A stretch of DNA of 64,000 bases from Allodiplogaster sudhausi (taxonomy: Eukaryota; Nematoda; Chromadorea; Rhabditida; Diplogasteridae), in contig CALZFC010000001.1 in assembly GCA_945643635.1 (NCBI GenBank), positions 6,698,501 through 6,762,500 on the forward strand, read 5' to 3'. Of this stretch, positions 11,573-23,164 are shown piece by piece. The notes below the pieces were generated by a model. The model was not told where the DNA came from, searched no databases, and was given only the letters and a program-made list of their open reading frames with translations. The position numbers and the translations under genes were made by a program. Each line of letters begins with the position of its first letter. Within the stretch, counting starts at the first letter, position 1.

Positions 11573-11904
11573 GAGAGTTATGCAGGTACTAGGAGAGTAA
11601 TGCAGGTCATTAGTTTTTAGATTCCAAAGTATATAGATATGGTCATAGTATATACTGTATGGCTATTGCAAAGCTTAGTAGTTATTTTTGAACTTAACGG
11701 TTATTATGTTATTATGTTACAGATCTACCGTAGTTCAGAGTAGTTTCAGTTGAGTTAAAAGTTATTATGTTTTTTAAACTGTTAATTAACGGTTTTATGG
11801 TTGTTATGTTAAGTGAGAGTTGTTTTTAACACGTTTTTAACTTAGTATACCTTACAAAAGAAGATATTTTAAGACGATAAATAACAACCAAAACTGCAAT
11901 GGCA
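11573..11904. other. Intergenic tail region between converging Harbinger genes
   Basis: AT-rich sequence with the repeated phrases ggtactaggagagt and gttattatgtta. It serves as the 3' region of both Harbinger genes. Nothing else is seen. Confidence 0.5.
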
Positions 11905-12956
11905 TTACAGAGAATTAACAATGTGATCACGGGGGGAGTTGGAATGCGGTGGAAGTGGAATGCCTCGTTGTGGGGGTCCAAGGTCAATCCTACAGTATCC
12001 CTTCGTAAGGCCATAGTTGTGAAGTACAGCACAAGCAAGGGCGGCCTTGGCTGCGCGTTCAGGGGAGAGGCGACACTTGGTGGAGAGGATGGCGAATCTT
12101 CTTTTTAGCCAACCGAATGTTTGCTCAACAATCACGCGTGTTCGAGCGTGCTTCTTATTGTAGAGGCGCTGCTGCCGCGTGGGTGCTGCAGTGCGGCCAA
12201 TCGGAGTCATCAGACTACTGCCGTTCTTGAAGCCGCTATCACCTATTAGGGCATATCCCGGAACACCCTGCAGTTGGTCGAGTTCTTGCTTTGCGGTCGA
12301 TTGAGAAAAGATGTACGAGTCGTGGGCAGAACCGGGGTAACGGGGGTTTATGTAGAGAATGCGGCCACGGTGGTTTACTATAGCTAAAACATTTAAAGCA
12401 CACGTTCCCTTGCGGCATCGGAACTGCCCACCGTGGTGTCGGGGAGTTTCAATGGGCATAAGCATGCCATCAACTGCACCGATCACATTGGGAAGAGCCG
12501 CATAGCGAGAGAATCCGCGTGCCGTATGCTCTCTCCATGCCGGGTCATGGACAGGAAAGGAGATGAAGCGAGCGACGACTGCCGGGTCGGTCAGGCCAGC
12601 GAGTACTCGCTGCACCACGTCCGATATAGCCTTCTGGCTTACTCCGAAGCGGTCTGCGAGTACAGCTTGATGGCTGTTCGTGCAGAGGTACGACAGTCCG
12701 GCCGCAACCTACATCGTGAGATTACTGTTGTACTTGCATAGCTTAAAATTCATACTTGATCCCGCTTGCTGATCGTCCAGTTCGGTTCTTCGGGCTGAAC
12801 GAGGTGGCTGTCACACATTCGGACGAGCTCGTCGAGGTCGTGTTTGTGGAACCGATAATTACGTCGAAAGATACTTGGGTTGGTTGTCAAGAAGTACGGA
12901 TGACGCCGTTGGTAAGGCATGTTCGGGGCGCGCTGCCACCGTTGAAGATAGGCCAT
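11905..12956 (-). CDS. Harbinger transposase (HARBI1-like DDE nuclease)
   Basis: Two exons, 12956-12756 and 12708-11905, are joined across a 47-bp GT-AG intron in phase 0, giving about 334 residues, a normal length for this family. An N-terminal helical region (FRRNYRFHKHDLDELV) is followed by a helix-turn-helix-like stretch (HQAVLADRFGVSQKAISDVV). The catalytic core shows the usual landmarks: IGAVDGM (first D), YPGSAHDSYIF, LIGDSGF and EQTFGWLKRRF (last E). No stop or frameshift interrupts it. The GTG codon at 12618 is internal, not a start. It is expected to cut and paste the surrounding element at CWG sites. Confidence 0.88.
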
Positions 12957-13233
12957 TGATATCTCTAATTAATTAAGAAATGTTTCATAGCAAACTAAAG
13001 GAATAAGTTGAAATAAGACAGTTATGCTTGTATGTGGTGTTCATAGACGTTCTATTCCTCTCTAACGAGTACACAGCGCATTTTCACATGCGTCATTTAC
13101 GTTCAACAATATTATGTCCTCGGAGGAGCATCTCAGCCGAGAGTTCAAACGAAAGGTCGGCTGAAACTCCCTACGTTCAGGTGCATTCCCCCGAGTTTTC
13201 ACCCGAGAAAACGACAGTTTACTACGGCGGCTG

Positions 13234-13979
13234 GCGTGACCGCCATAGGAAAATCGATACTGTCATGAGTCGGGACGCCCTATCCCGATGAAAACGCTGT
13301 ATGTTGTAGAGAATGTTGTCGCGTACTGAAAAGTACTTTCCGTATTCTGTTCTCGCTGAAATTGTTGAAAATACAGCGATTAGAATAGTTTTAGGTCATT
13401 TTCTGTCAACAGCGAAAATATCGAAGAATAGGTTTTTTTTCACGGAAAACGACAGTATTATGAAATTTGTTGAATAGCTTTTTTGACAAGGAACACGCGC
13501 TGAATCTCATGAAGTGGTTCATTTTATGTTACAACTAGAAATTAATCTGTTCTTCGAGCATTCCTTGAATCGGACGTATCCGAGGTACCACTATTTGAGC
13601 CTATTTTTAACCCACCTAGGGACATATACGCTAAACGAAAAGAAGATATGTTATACAGTTTTTAATGCTCTACATTTTGAGATATAAAATCCAAAACTAA
13701 ATGAGTTTAAGGTACTTTACGGTCAAATTGAAATATTTAAAATAATTTTTCGATATGAAAATAAAGTACTTGAACAAATACATCAAGAGAGCGCTTGTTT
13801 AGAATTCAACGGGGATGCCAATAAAAAAAAGAAAATTGAAAAATATTGATGATGAAGAAAGTTATGGCGAATTATACTTTTTCCTTACTTTTGCATGCCT
13901 AGGCAAGAAAAAAATTCTTATAACAAAATTGATCTACAAATCTTCCCTACAGTGCGTATGGGTACCCCTCATAAAATTT
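13234..13979. other. Sequence right of the Harbinger element, no gene seen
   Basis: AT-rich. A short plus-strand ORF from 13815 is mostly Lys/Ile-rich and has no splice support. Its last part overlaps the decayed gene X copy that follows. Confidence 0.45.
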
Positions 13980-14305
13980 TGGATAACTGAATCAGAAAAT
14001 TTTGCGCCGGGGCAGGCCCCCATTGAGGGCTGCTTGATCCTTACAGAGAGGCTCTCTTAAAGTAGAATAGTGGATAATGTAAATAAAAGCACATTCAAGC
14101 TTCCAGTGGAGGTTCTCATGAGCGATCTAGTATGAAAATAGCAGGATAGAATGCAAGTTAAAGGCTAAATGCTCCTATTTCAGCTTAACGGTGTCATCGG
14201 CACTGCGCCAAAGATTCACTGAAGCAGATTCTACGGGCCTGAGGTCTTTGACGAGAACGGCGACTCGGTTGCCGTGCAAGAAGTAAAGTGCACTTGAAGT
14301 TCAAC
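13980..14305 (+). pseudogene. Decayed, internally deleted copy of gene X
   Basis: 13980-14060 matches the exon B region of gene X (ggggcaggc...gaggctctctta). It runs straight into 14062-14305, which matches the last intron and final exon of gene X. The middle exons are missing between these blocks. In the final exon a Cys codon of the parent (KIRCSRFYGPEVF) has become TGA. This copy is on the plus strand, inverted relative to gene X at 17.4 kb. Confidence 0.7.
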
Positions 14306-15540
14306 GAGAACTTGCATAACATAACTTACAAAGTAAACTCTTGTCTGTATTTGTCTTCTTTGAACACAGCGAAGAATAGCAGCGTTCCAACCATTATCAC
14401 GATCTTAAACATTACGGAATATGTTCAGCTAACTGAGGAAATGGTGAGACAAAGCATTGGCTACTTTTGAGACCGAGGTCGCATTTCAGTGAGGAAACAG
14501 GAGGTATTGCATTAAAAAAAAAGATCTGAGCAAGACAACTTCTTTTTTCATACTTTCGTCCTTCACATTCATATAAATATGGTGAGGTAATCATATTCAT
14601 ACCTCACCATATTTCACGATTCCCAGGATGGCCTGCTTTCTCTAAATTCTTCGTTCTCTATGCTAATTTGCCATTCCATTACCGCTCCATATTGCATATT
14701 CATATTTGCAAAACTGGCCTTTCTTACCCATTTTTTGTGCTACTGAAGCTGGTATTTACCCGCTTTATATAAAGTCACTGCTTGTCCGCCTCTGTCCTCT
14801 TTCGCTCCAATGATCTTCGCCATTGATCTGCTTGCTATATATGTGATTATATTCGCAATAGACAGCTATGGAGTTGAATCTCTTCTAAACTATCATCTTG
14901 TTCACTATTTCTTGTTACTCGACGTGAATACAAAAGGCTTGAACCAAGTTCGATCACTCTTTGGTTGCTTTATGCCGCGCGTGGTTGGTTCTTGGCGGGA
15001 AGGACGAGGGGTGAGCGATGTTCATTGGCGAGAGAAGAAGAGGACGGAGACGGCGAGAGTGGCGAAGAGGACGTGGAGAGAGGCGCGCGAGCACACGCTT
15101 GTCTCCACGGTCGAAGTCTTCTCGGGAGCGTCAGTTGCGGGGTCCTTGTCAAAACACTCCACGTCACTCCTGCCCTTCTTCGACTAGAAACAGATTGTGT
15201 CGTCAGTTTATCGATCACAATTATACATTATGAAATAGAGATCAACGAAATCGATCTTACACTCTCACATTCATCCATGCATCAATCGAGGCCCCACTGC
15301 CACTCTGCAAGAAATAACATATAATAAAACGTTATTTAAGGCCTAGATCTCTTGGTTGAAGTTCATGCCGGGATTTTACTGCTGCAGCAAGCCGCAGACA
15401 ATATAATCCACATAAATTAATGAGTTCAAGCTGTCATATGTACCTATAAGTGTTTATTCATTCTTTTTTTTATGTTTACAAACCTTCTGGCAAACGGGCT
15501 TACCTTTAATCGATTATTACTGTAAACGCTGCATATAAAT
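14306..15540. other. Intergenic, with a perfect hairpin near 14.6 kb
   Basis: No defensible gene. Arg/Glu-rich overlapping ORFs at 14.96-15.2 kb come from GA-rich sequence and lack splice or domain support. A 15-bp perfect inverted repeat lies at 14575-14614. Confidence 0.4.
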
Positions 15541-15607
15541 GGTAGGTTTTATCCGCCGTAGGGGAAAGGGAGTTCGAAAGGGGTGTGAGAATAGGGAGTG
15601 GGACCAT

Positions 15608-16430
15608 TCAGGGGTTGTACTCGATGGGGAGGTTCTTGCGGCGGACCATGCCATCGCCCTGGAACCACTCGCGGCGGAACAGCTTGGCGGCGCCGTCCGG
15701 GGTGTTGGTCCACTCGATGGTAATGCGATCGTTGTTCGTGTCCTCCTGCAAATTATTTTTAATTCAAACAACTTTATAAATATGGTTAGATTAAAGGAGG
15801 TATCCGGGGAATAATTAACATGTCTTTTTTCTGTATGGATAAGCTCTTCTTAGCGTAAAACATATATACAGAAGGTTTGAGCGATTTTCTTCCATTACAT
15901 GCTGAGCAATTGTAAGTTGAAAACAGGCGGGTGGAGAATTAGCTACGGTAGGTCATAGCCGCCCTCCTATTTCACATGCTCTCCCGACCGAGCGACAGGC
16001 AACTTTATGATCGCGCGCATTGAAACTGGTTCTCGGGCGTAACTGTATAAATATTCGACGGATACTTCCTTTAAGGGAAAAATTTATACTAATAATTAAA
16101 GATGAACTACGGTACCTGCCCATTGGCGAAGGCGTCGCAGGAGACAGCAACCAGGACGGGCTCCTTGGGGTCGAGGACTCCGCTGGCCGGGTCGACACCG
16201 AGACGCTTCATGTTCGTTGTCTTGAAGGCCCAGCCGATGCGACGGGCGGAGCTGTTGATCACTTTAATAGAATAAAATTATGTTAATTTATTTGTTAATA
16301 AGTAACCAAATAATATATGAAGAATAACTACCTTGATGTGGTAGGTGTGCTTGTCGTCGTAGGGCGCGTTGAAGACGACCTTGGCGTTGGGCTGAGTGGC
16401 GATGTCACCGGGAGCAAGAGACTGGGCCAT
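15608..16430 (-). pseudogene. msp: MSP copy A-minus: major sperm protein with destroyed splice acceptor
   Basis: Three exons: 16430-16332 (starts [20 protein letters not shown]), 16262-16116 and 15745-15608 (ends [12 protein letters not shown]). All are open and together would make the normal 127-residue MSP, the nematode sperm cytoskeletal and signalling protein with an immunoglobulin-like fold. At the start of exon 2, however, the conserved acceptor ...CAG|GTGATC of the sister copies is ...AAA|GTGATC, so the AG is lost. The next usable AG overlaps the first exon base and would shift the frame. It also differs at two residues (ANGQ for AYGQ; AAKLF for AAKQF). A Tc1/mariner-type MITE sits in intron 2. 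Calling it inactive rests on the acceptor change. Confidence 0.8.
15794..16071. mobile_element. Tc1/mariner-type MITE, copy 1, inside MSP A-minus intron 2
   Basis: 278 bp with inverted ends AAGGAGGTATCC...GGATACTTCCTT, flanked by TA on both sides. Nearly the same 279-bp sequence recurs at 24113 and 54994. It has no coding capacity. The TA target points to the Tc1/mariner group. Confidence 0.8.
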
Positions 16431-16905
16431 GGAGGAGGAGGAGAAGAGAAGTGGAGAGGAGAGCAGAGAAGCACAGTCAACGACTGATTGAAATGACTCT
16501 GGCAAGCCCCTTTTATATATTTTTCGCGGATGCAAAATTTCACTATTCCAAAAAAGTACGATGGTTAACATGAAAATTTCGTGGAAACTTCGCAATATCA
16601 CGGAATAAAGACTAAACTACCAAACCTATTCTAAGAAAAGGCACGAAACTCTCACGAATATTTGCATTTGATGAACTATGCTGCCCACATGGAAAATGAT
16701 TATCACCGTATAGAGTTCAACGGTTCAAAAATTTTCAAAAAGTAGAATGAACTCCGATGCAAAAGCATTTCATCGCACTTTTTAGGAATATTGAAAATTT
16801 TGCTGCCGCGAAAACATATAAAAGGGGTTTGCCGGAGGCATTTCTATCAGTCGTTGACTGTGTTTCTCTGCTCGCCTCTCCACTTCTCTTCTCCTCCTTC
16901 AAGGC
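16431..16905. promoter_or_regulatory. Bidirectional MSP promoter, pair A
   Basis: 475 bp between two divergent MSP starts. Each side has a TATA box written TATAAAAGGGG (minus side about 16509-16520, plus side about 16816-16826) about 80-90 bp upstream of its ATG. A shared tcagtcgttgactgtg motif follows, a likely transcription start region, then a CT-rich leader. Confidence 0.75.
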
Positions 16906-17340
16906 ATGGCCCAGTCCCTTGCTCCCGGCGACATCGCCACTCAGCCCAACGCCAAGGTCGTCTTCAACGCTCCCTACGACGATAAGCACACCTACCACAT
17001 CAAGGTTATTTCTATGTGCATATATTACAGCCTTGTTTGGCAAAATTATTCCAAGACATATTATTAAATTATTAGCAACATTTAATTAACTTAATCGTTC
17101 AATTGCAGGTGATCAACAGCTCTGCCCGTCGCATCGGCTGGGCCTTCAAGACCACGAACATGAAGCGTCTCGGTGTCGACCCAGCCAGCGGAGTCCTCGA
17201 CCCCAAGGAGCCCGTCCTCGTTGCTGTCTCCTGCGACGCCTTCGCCTATGGGCAGGTACTGTAGATAATCTTTAGTTATCAGCATAAATTTTGATAGTAA
17301 TTATTCAATAAAATTAATTGCATACAAATATTGTGTTTGT
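16906..17340 (+). pseudogene. msp: MSP copy A-plus: lacks exon 3
   Basis: Exon 1 (16906-17004) and exon 2 (17109-17255) are perfect MSP exons with good splice sites, and intron 1 is the same as in copy B-plus. Intron 2 follows the B-plus sequence to tttgtacaa at about 17340, then joins directly to the 3' end of gene X. The final exon (about 45 residues, including the conserved C terminus) is missing. An intron-2 read-through would end within a few codons. The copy therefore marks a rearrangement breakpoint. Confidence 0.85.
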
Positions 17341-17357
17341 ACAATTCTCCTTGAACT

Positions 17358-19249
17358 TCAAGTACACTTTACGTCTTGCACGGCAACCGAGTTGCCGTTC
17401 TCGTCGAAGACCTCAGGCCCGTAGAATCTGCTGCAGCGAATCTTCGGCGCAGTGCCGATGACGCCGCTAAGCTGAAATTAGAGCTATGTAGTCTATAACT
17501 CGCGTTATATTCTGCTATTTTCATACGAAATCTTTCATGAGAAGCTTCACTGGAATCTTGAACGTGCTTTTATTTACACTTTCCACTATCCTCATTTAAA
17601 CGCAGCTGATTTCTCTAGGGTAAAATATTATAGTCAAATGCAGATGACATACAAATAAAGCGAATTTTTTCGCGATGCCTAAATCACTTTGATTGACAAA
17701 AAAAGTTAGTTCTTGTGCGCAGATGAAATTTTGCTGATTTCCTAAGATTGCTCTCACCGTGTACTGGATTGGATTGCCATTCGCGCATGCAATCTCACAG
17801 TAATTGGGAAGGGCGGTGGTGGTGAAGGTCCCCGGAGGCTGGCCGAGTTTATTGGTGCAGTCGTTATAGCATACTCTCACGTCGGCACATGTTGCCTGGA
17901 AGCTTTCTTAAAAGTTTTGTTTATTGTTCTTCGAATTTTGTTTTTATAATTATCGACAGAAAAAAATATTCAAAAATTCTTTTTTTAAATCCAGATTTCT
18001 AAAGAAAAATAGAATGTGTATAAAAGTTGAGACGCAGATAAACCTACTCTTGTCCGGCTTCTCTCATATCGCGGTTATCAATACCTTTCTCTTGAAGCAA
18101 AAACAATCTCAAGGAAATGGCGCATCCTGAAGAAATCTAGCGTTAATGGAGACTTGAATACGAAAACTCGGCGATCATCGAAAAATTGTGTGAGATTTCA
18201 AAGTGCCACGGCCCTTCGGATTCTCATTCAGGCGTGCTATTTTCACGAAGTGGGTTGGGGCGACCTTCGAAATTGTACGCGAGAACGCGAGTGCATGCTC
18301 CCAAGGCAGAAGCGATAATTGAACACGCATATTTAATACTGTATATATTTTTCCGAGATCCTCTTCCGCTAATGAATGAAACTAGTGAAGAGCGATACGT
18401 TAAATGGAAGTAATACGATACAAAGATAATTTCTAGTTATTAAAACTCTTTCTTACAACAGTAGCTCCATAGCTGTAGGTTGGAGCAGTCGCTGCGTCGC
18501 ATCTCAGGAATTGAGCCGATTGTATATTACCGTTCCCCTAAATACATACGCTTGATGGTTGGAGCTGCGGAATGACAATCAGATAACTATGTAAATATAT
18601 AAAGTAATTTACACGGACATTGTTATGGATTATGACACCAGACGCACAAGAAGCGAAGACTGCAGGCGGCCTATTCGGATAGTTAGCAATAAAGTAGATC
18701 TGGAAGAGGAAGAATGAAAACATGCATTCGGCATGGAATTAATAACGAAGGCATTTCAACAATTGTAAAAGAATGCACAATAACGGAATATGGTGCTATC
18801 GAGGTAACCCCTTTTGGATTTTTTGAAGAACAGATGTCGTTGGTTATAAATAAAATGAGTTCAACAAAGCGAACTTAGAAAAGAAACTTACAACATCGAC
18901 GCAGTTGGTTATGTAGTTACTGTAAAAAGGGAGGCACTGAAGAGGGGTGCAGCCTTCAGTTGTTGGAAATGTATTAAGAGAGCCTCTATGTAAGAGCCAA
19001 GCAGGGTACCATTGGTGCCTGCTTGGCTCTTACGGGGACCGATGTTCAATTTTGACTTCCAGAACTCAATCAGTGATACATAAGAAGCATCTAAGAAAAT
19101 ATAGACGGTAAAAAATTTTTTTGACAATTTTTTGACAAATGTTTTGTACCGTACCTTTTTAAAATGACGTCATACGTAATGGGAGCAGGATAAGGAGTTT
19201 GAGAGATCTTCTTGGTTGCCACCAGCGACGGCGCACTCACAAGTTCAGG
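17358..19249 (-). CDS. Gene X: Cys-rich secreted-type protein, minus strand
   Basis: Exons by frame and splice sites: A 19249-19155 (contains SAPSLVATKKISQTPYPAPI), B 19090-18892 (DASYVSLIEFWKSKLNIG, then TFPTTEGCTPLQCLPFYSN), C 18699 to about 18615, D 18537-18457 (NIQSAQFLRCDAATAPTY), E 17895-17758 (ATCADVRVCYNDCTNKLG), F 17471-17358 (APKIRCSRFYGPEVF, stop). Paired cysteines suggest a disulfide-rich extracellular protein. The first exon with a signal peptide was not found. In exon B a template-switch palindrome adds 8 nt relative to the right-hand copy, which breaks the frame unless a new GTAAGA donor is used. The C to D phase is also unclear. No known family. Confidence 0.55.
18990..19033. 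repeat. 16-bp perfect palindrome from a template switch
   Basis: gtaagagccaagcagg (18990-19005) faces its exact reverse complement (19018-19033) across a 12-nt loop. The right-hand copy (about 32750-32800) and the 13.99-kb relic have only one arm; the other position there reads ccggggcagg. The second arm was thus copied from the first. Confidence 0.85.
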
Positions 19250-19667
19250 CTACCCATTCTGATCCTCCTGAAAGCGAGGCAAACAAGGGGAATGATTCGG
19301 TTTTGACTTTCTGAGCTCTTCCAGATGGCCTTTGTTTACTGAAATAGACTCGAAGCAAGGAGGGGGAAGGCAAGCTGTAGAGGGACAAAAGACGGTTGGA
19401 GAAGGCTGGGTGCGTTGCCAGCGACAGCACGGCTCTGCCATTTACACTCACGCTCATGTGATCTTCCATTTTTTTTTCTTCTTATTCTTCTTTTTCATCT
19501 TCTCCTTGTGGATCGCTCTTCCTTGTGCACCAATAATGCGTTTTTAAAACAAAATTGCATACCGATTGTAAACCAGTACAATTTGAGAAAATTTTTTTTA
19601 ATATCAAAATTAATTTTTGTTTATATAAAAATAAAATAATGAAATGGAAAAAAATGGCATAAATCAG
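19250..19667. promoter_or_regulatory. Region between gene X and the EGAS-like gene
   Basis: Divergent spacing between gene X (minus) and the EGAS-like gene (plus). Contains a CT-rich run and AT-rich sequence just upstream of the EGAS start. The same block is mirrored at 31.26-31.68 kb. A first gene X exon may hide here. Confidence 0.4.
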
Positions 19668-22600
19668 ATGCTTCTTCGCCTCGGCTGCCACAGAGCGGCG
19701 ACTGGCGGCGTCCTTCTCTTGCTCTCCATGCTCGACTGCGTCCAGCTGTCCGCCAGCACAGCCTACGCCGATCCGCCGCCTGTCGGATGTGAGAATTATG
19801 GAGCATGCGCCGTCGGCTTCCTTACGGTTCAATCAATTCATGATTATTGAGATGACACTGAAATTACGACTCGTTATCAAATGAAGAGCTAGCGTATGGA
19901 AAGAATAACATTATTTGTATCCTAATCCTAATGGTAAGAAGAAAGCAGGTGAGCAATTGTTTGATTCTGCTCTTCAGGATGTGAATGGCATGTACTCCTG
20001 CGCGAAGTGTGTGTGTAATCCGAGCACAACGGGAACCCGCTGCGAGACACGTTCGTTTCTCTTTTATATCCCTACATTTATGAGAAAAGACTGTGTTCCA
20101 CGAGTTCGTTTTCAATGTAACTATTAAATTAAGAACGCCATGTCCCTTTCATCACTCTCTCCCCATCTCTCTCCCTTTCTCTATCTCTCTGCCAGTCACT
20201 GACACGTGCACATCCGCTCCGTGTTCGACAACATGAAGTGCACGCCTGCCATCAACTCCTTCACTTGCGCCTGCGAAGCCGACTGGACCGGCGTCAACTG
20301 CGACATACATAATCACTCCATTCTTAGTTCCCATTTTTCGTATCGTGGTCTTATAGATATGAGTGGAGAATTGAGAGAATCTTGCCTTCTTTCCATGTCC
20401 CTTCCCTTCCCAGAAATCACCTCTCCGTGCGCGTCTTCTCCTTGTATGAACGGTGGAACCTGCACGGCTGACACCCAATCAGTCGGCGACTACATTTGCG
20501 AATGCGCTCCCGGCTTCGTCGGCAAGGCCTGCACGTGTCCTTTTTTTTCACAAATGAAGCGTAACCTCGCCTGGTCTAGGTTGGGACTGTTTCATTCATC
20601 GTACAATTCCGCAAAATGCTTTGTTCAAGTCATAATTCATTGTATGGCTTACCGTATTCCAGACCGCCAACCATGCGACCCGTCCCCCTGTCAGAACGGT
20701 GGGACATGCTCGACAGCCCTGGATGGCTCCACCTTTAAATGTATATGCCCGAATTTATTCAGCGGCCATATTTGCTATTGGAGGCGCTACAGTTAGAACT
20801 CTGCTCAGTTGGCACCTTTTGGGCAATAATCTAATTAGACTACCGTTCTCATAACTTGTTTTTTTTGACAATCCAATATTCTACAAATTTTTACCTCTTT
20901 TTGGTATTGTCCTAATCTTATATTAAGAACAATTTCTTTGAGCCACTGACACCAAGAGATTGGGCTGCTTCGTGAATGACCTCAGCGTTCTCAGCTCTGA
21001 TCCGGCGTTCACGAAAGTCCTCTGCAACGAGAGCTACCATGTCACGACACAACAGTGCCTGTTCGGAGCCGGACTTCCCTCCGTTTTACGGTGAGAATAG
21101 CTTGGCCATTGGGAAGACAGGCGCTGTATTATTAATTATATTCGAGGGAGAGAGAGAGAGAGAAATGAATGAATCCTATAGTCGTGAGCAAAGACTGCTG
21201 CTACACCGCGACTGCGTACAACAAGTTGAAACCATCCAGCTGTGAGGTGAAAAAAATCGATTCTGCTGGATTTGACTACAACGGCAACTCCGCCATCGTC
21301 TGGGTCTACGGCAAAAATAAGGGTAGTTGGCATTATTTTTGAAAATTAGTCATGTCTGCCGCGGCATTAATCTTGCCGTTTGTCCAAGACATGTCAAGGA
21401 CAATCGGTCATGACCGTTCATGGTCATAACCATGTCAAGGACTCGTCATGGACATGTCATGGACTTTTTTGACATTTTCAACCCTTTTTACTGTTATTCT
21501 ACATTTATTTCACAAAATAATCAAATTAAAAGAAAGAGAAGCCAAAATGGTTCACTCTAAGTACACTTTTGAAAAAAAAGTCAACTTTTTACGTCGAATT
21601 GCACCAGACACTTATGCACCAATCATTTGGAAGAGGGTCACCTCACCGGCAGGAAAAAAGGCTGTAAATCTGGTTGAAACTATGTATCGAATAACCAAGG
21701 TCGGTTTCCATTCCATACCCCAACTCTGAGAGACGCTCAAGGTTCTTCCTGCAAGCCAGTTTCCCAGTATCTCCTGCACATCAACATCTTAGATGTTACA
21801 ACATTTATTGATGTGGCTCCATAACATTGCCATAACAAAAACAGTGGAAGAGAAAAACAAAGCTGAGGAACGGGGGGCAGTCGATGCAACATTCGCAAGC
21901 ACTGCTTGAATACGATGGCGCCGAGCAAAGGATGCTGCTAAGCCGCGAAGGTGCGAGCTGGCGACCGTCAGTAATTCCGTCACAGCATTCGCGAGACGCA
22001 TGTTCTCCCGTCTCTTCAGTTAGGCTCTTCAACATAAGTATGGCAAATGGATAACGAAACATGCCGAAATCAGTAAAAAAAACAACACAAAATAAGTGCA
22101 GCTTGTCTTGCATTCATTCGAGAATTGTTGGCACTTTTAAAATGTTCCCCCCAAATGTTTTCAAACATTACTAAAATAGAAGATGTCATCGGTCGTAAAC
22201 TGTGTCGCATGCCATAATTTGTCCGGGACATCGGTAGTAAATGCGAGCGTGTCACTCTGTACTCTCCACGCTTATGCATTCTCTCGCTGTGGTCGTGACC
22301 ACATGTGGGACAAGCCCACAAAAGTGTCCATGACCATTGAGATTTTTTTCTTCTTTGTCCAGGACGCGTCCAGGACATGTCTTAGACTCCTGTGTATTAA
22401 GAAAGGCGGAAGTGGATGTGTTCAGGACATGTGTCCGTTTTATTTTGAAACGGTCATGACCGATTGTCGTTGACATGTCTTGGACAAACGGCAAGATTAA
22501 TGCCGCGGCTGATCTCTCGAGAAAGAGGGAGAGAGAGAACGAATCTGGAATGAAAAATAGCGCATTATTTTTCGAATAAAAAAAAGCAATTTAATTATAT

Positions 22601-23119
22601 GAAGCCAATTTGGCTAAATATTGGGGTTCGAATAGGTTTCTACGACGAAAAAATGACACATAACACGTTACATACGATTTATCTTCAATGCTTCAGTAAC
22701 ATTCTATCCGGACCGGTGCACCTCGACAACGTGTGACCCCACCGGCGGCATGTGCGAGCAGATCAAAGACAGCCCTCTGTGCGTCTGCGGTAAAGGCAGA
22801 AACGGATCGAGATGCGAAGGCGGTGCGTATTATGGTACCATTCAAATTGGTGTGAATGAATACTCATGTCAGAACTGCTTACGGTTCACGAGTAGATAAT
22901 CTTTTGAATAAAAATATCTAAAAATGGTTTCAACGCAGTAATATGGAGAAGGGATCTTATATTTTTGAGCGACATTTAAATGGTTTTATTTTACACTGTG
23001 CACATTATCTTTTATGAATTCCTGAACATTTTAGGAAAACTACAAAGACACAATTTTTTTCCTCTAATCTCTGGTGGTGATGTCCGCTCTACCTTGCATT
23101 GTTTCTCTAGGCCTCTCTT

Positions 23120-23164
<45 letters not shown>

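Larger units (their letters stand above)
9253..13230. mobile_element. Autonomous-type PIF/Harbinger DNA transposon
   Basis: The 3978-bp element has terminal inverted repeats of about 55 bp (CCGCCGTAGTAAACTGTC...) with few mismatches. CTG stands at both ends (9250-9252 and 13231-13233), matching the 3-bp CWG target duplications known for Harbinger elements. It carries the two genes that define complete Harbingers, facing each other: a Myb/SANT-like accessory gene (plus) and a DDE transposase (minus). Both appear open. The good TIRs and intact ORFs suggest recent activity. Confidence 0.9.

Noticed and set aside
14965..15324. Arg/Glu-rich protein gene
   Set aside because: Open in three frames over GA-rich DNA, no intron signals, no homologous copy in the window.
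15484..16286. Plus-strand ORFs such as the one starting MVGFIRRRGKGVRKG
   Set aside because: Antisense shadows of MSP exons; the same is true for each MSP copy.
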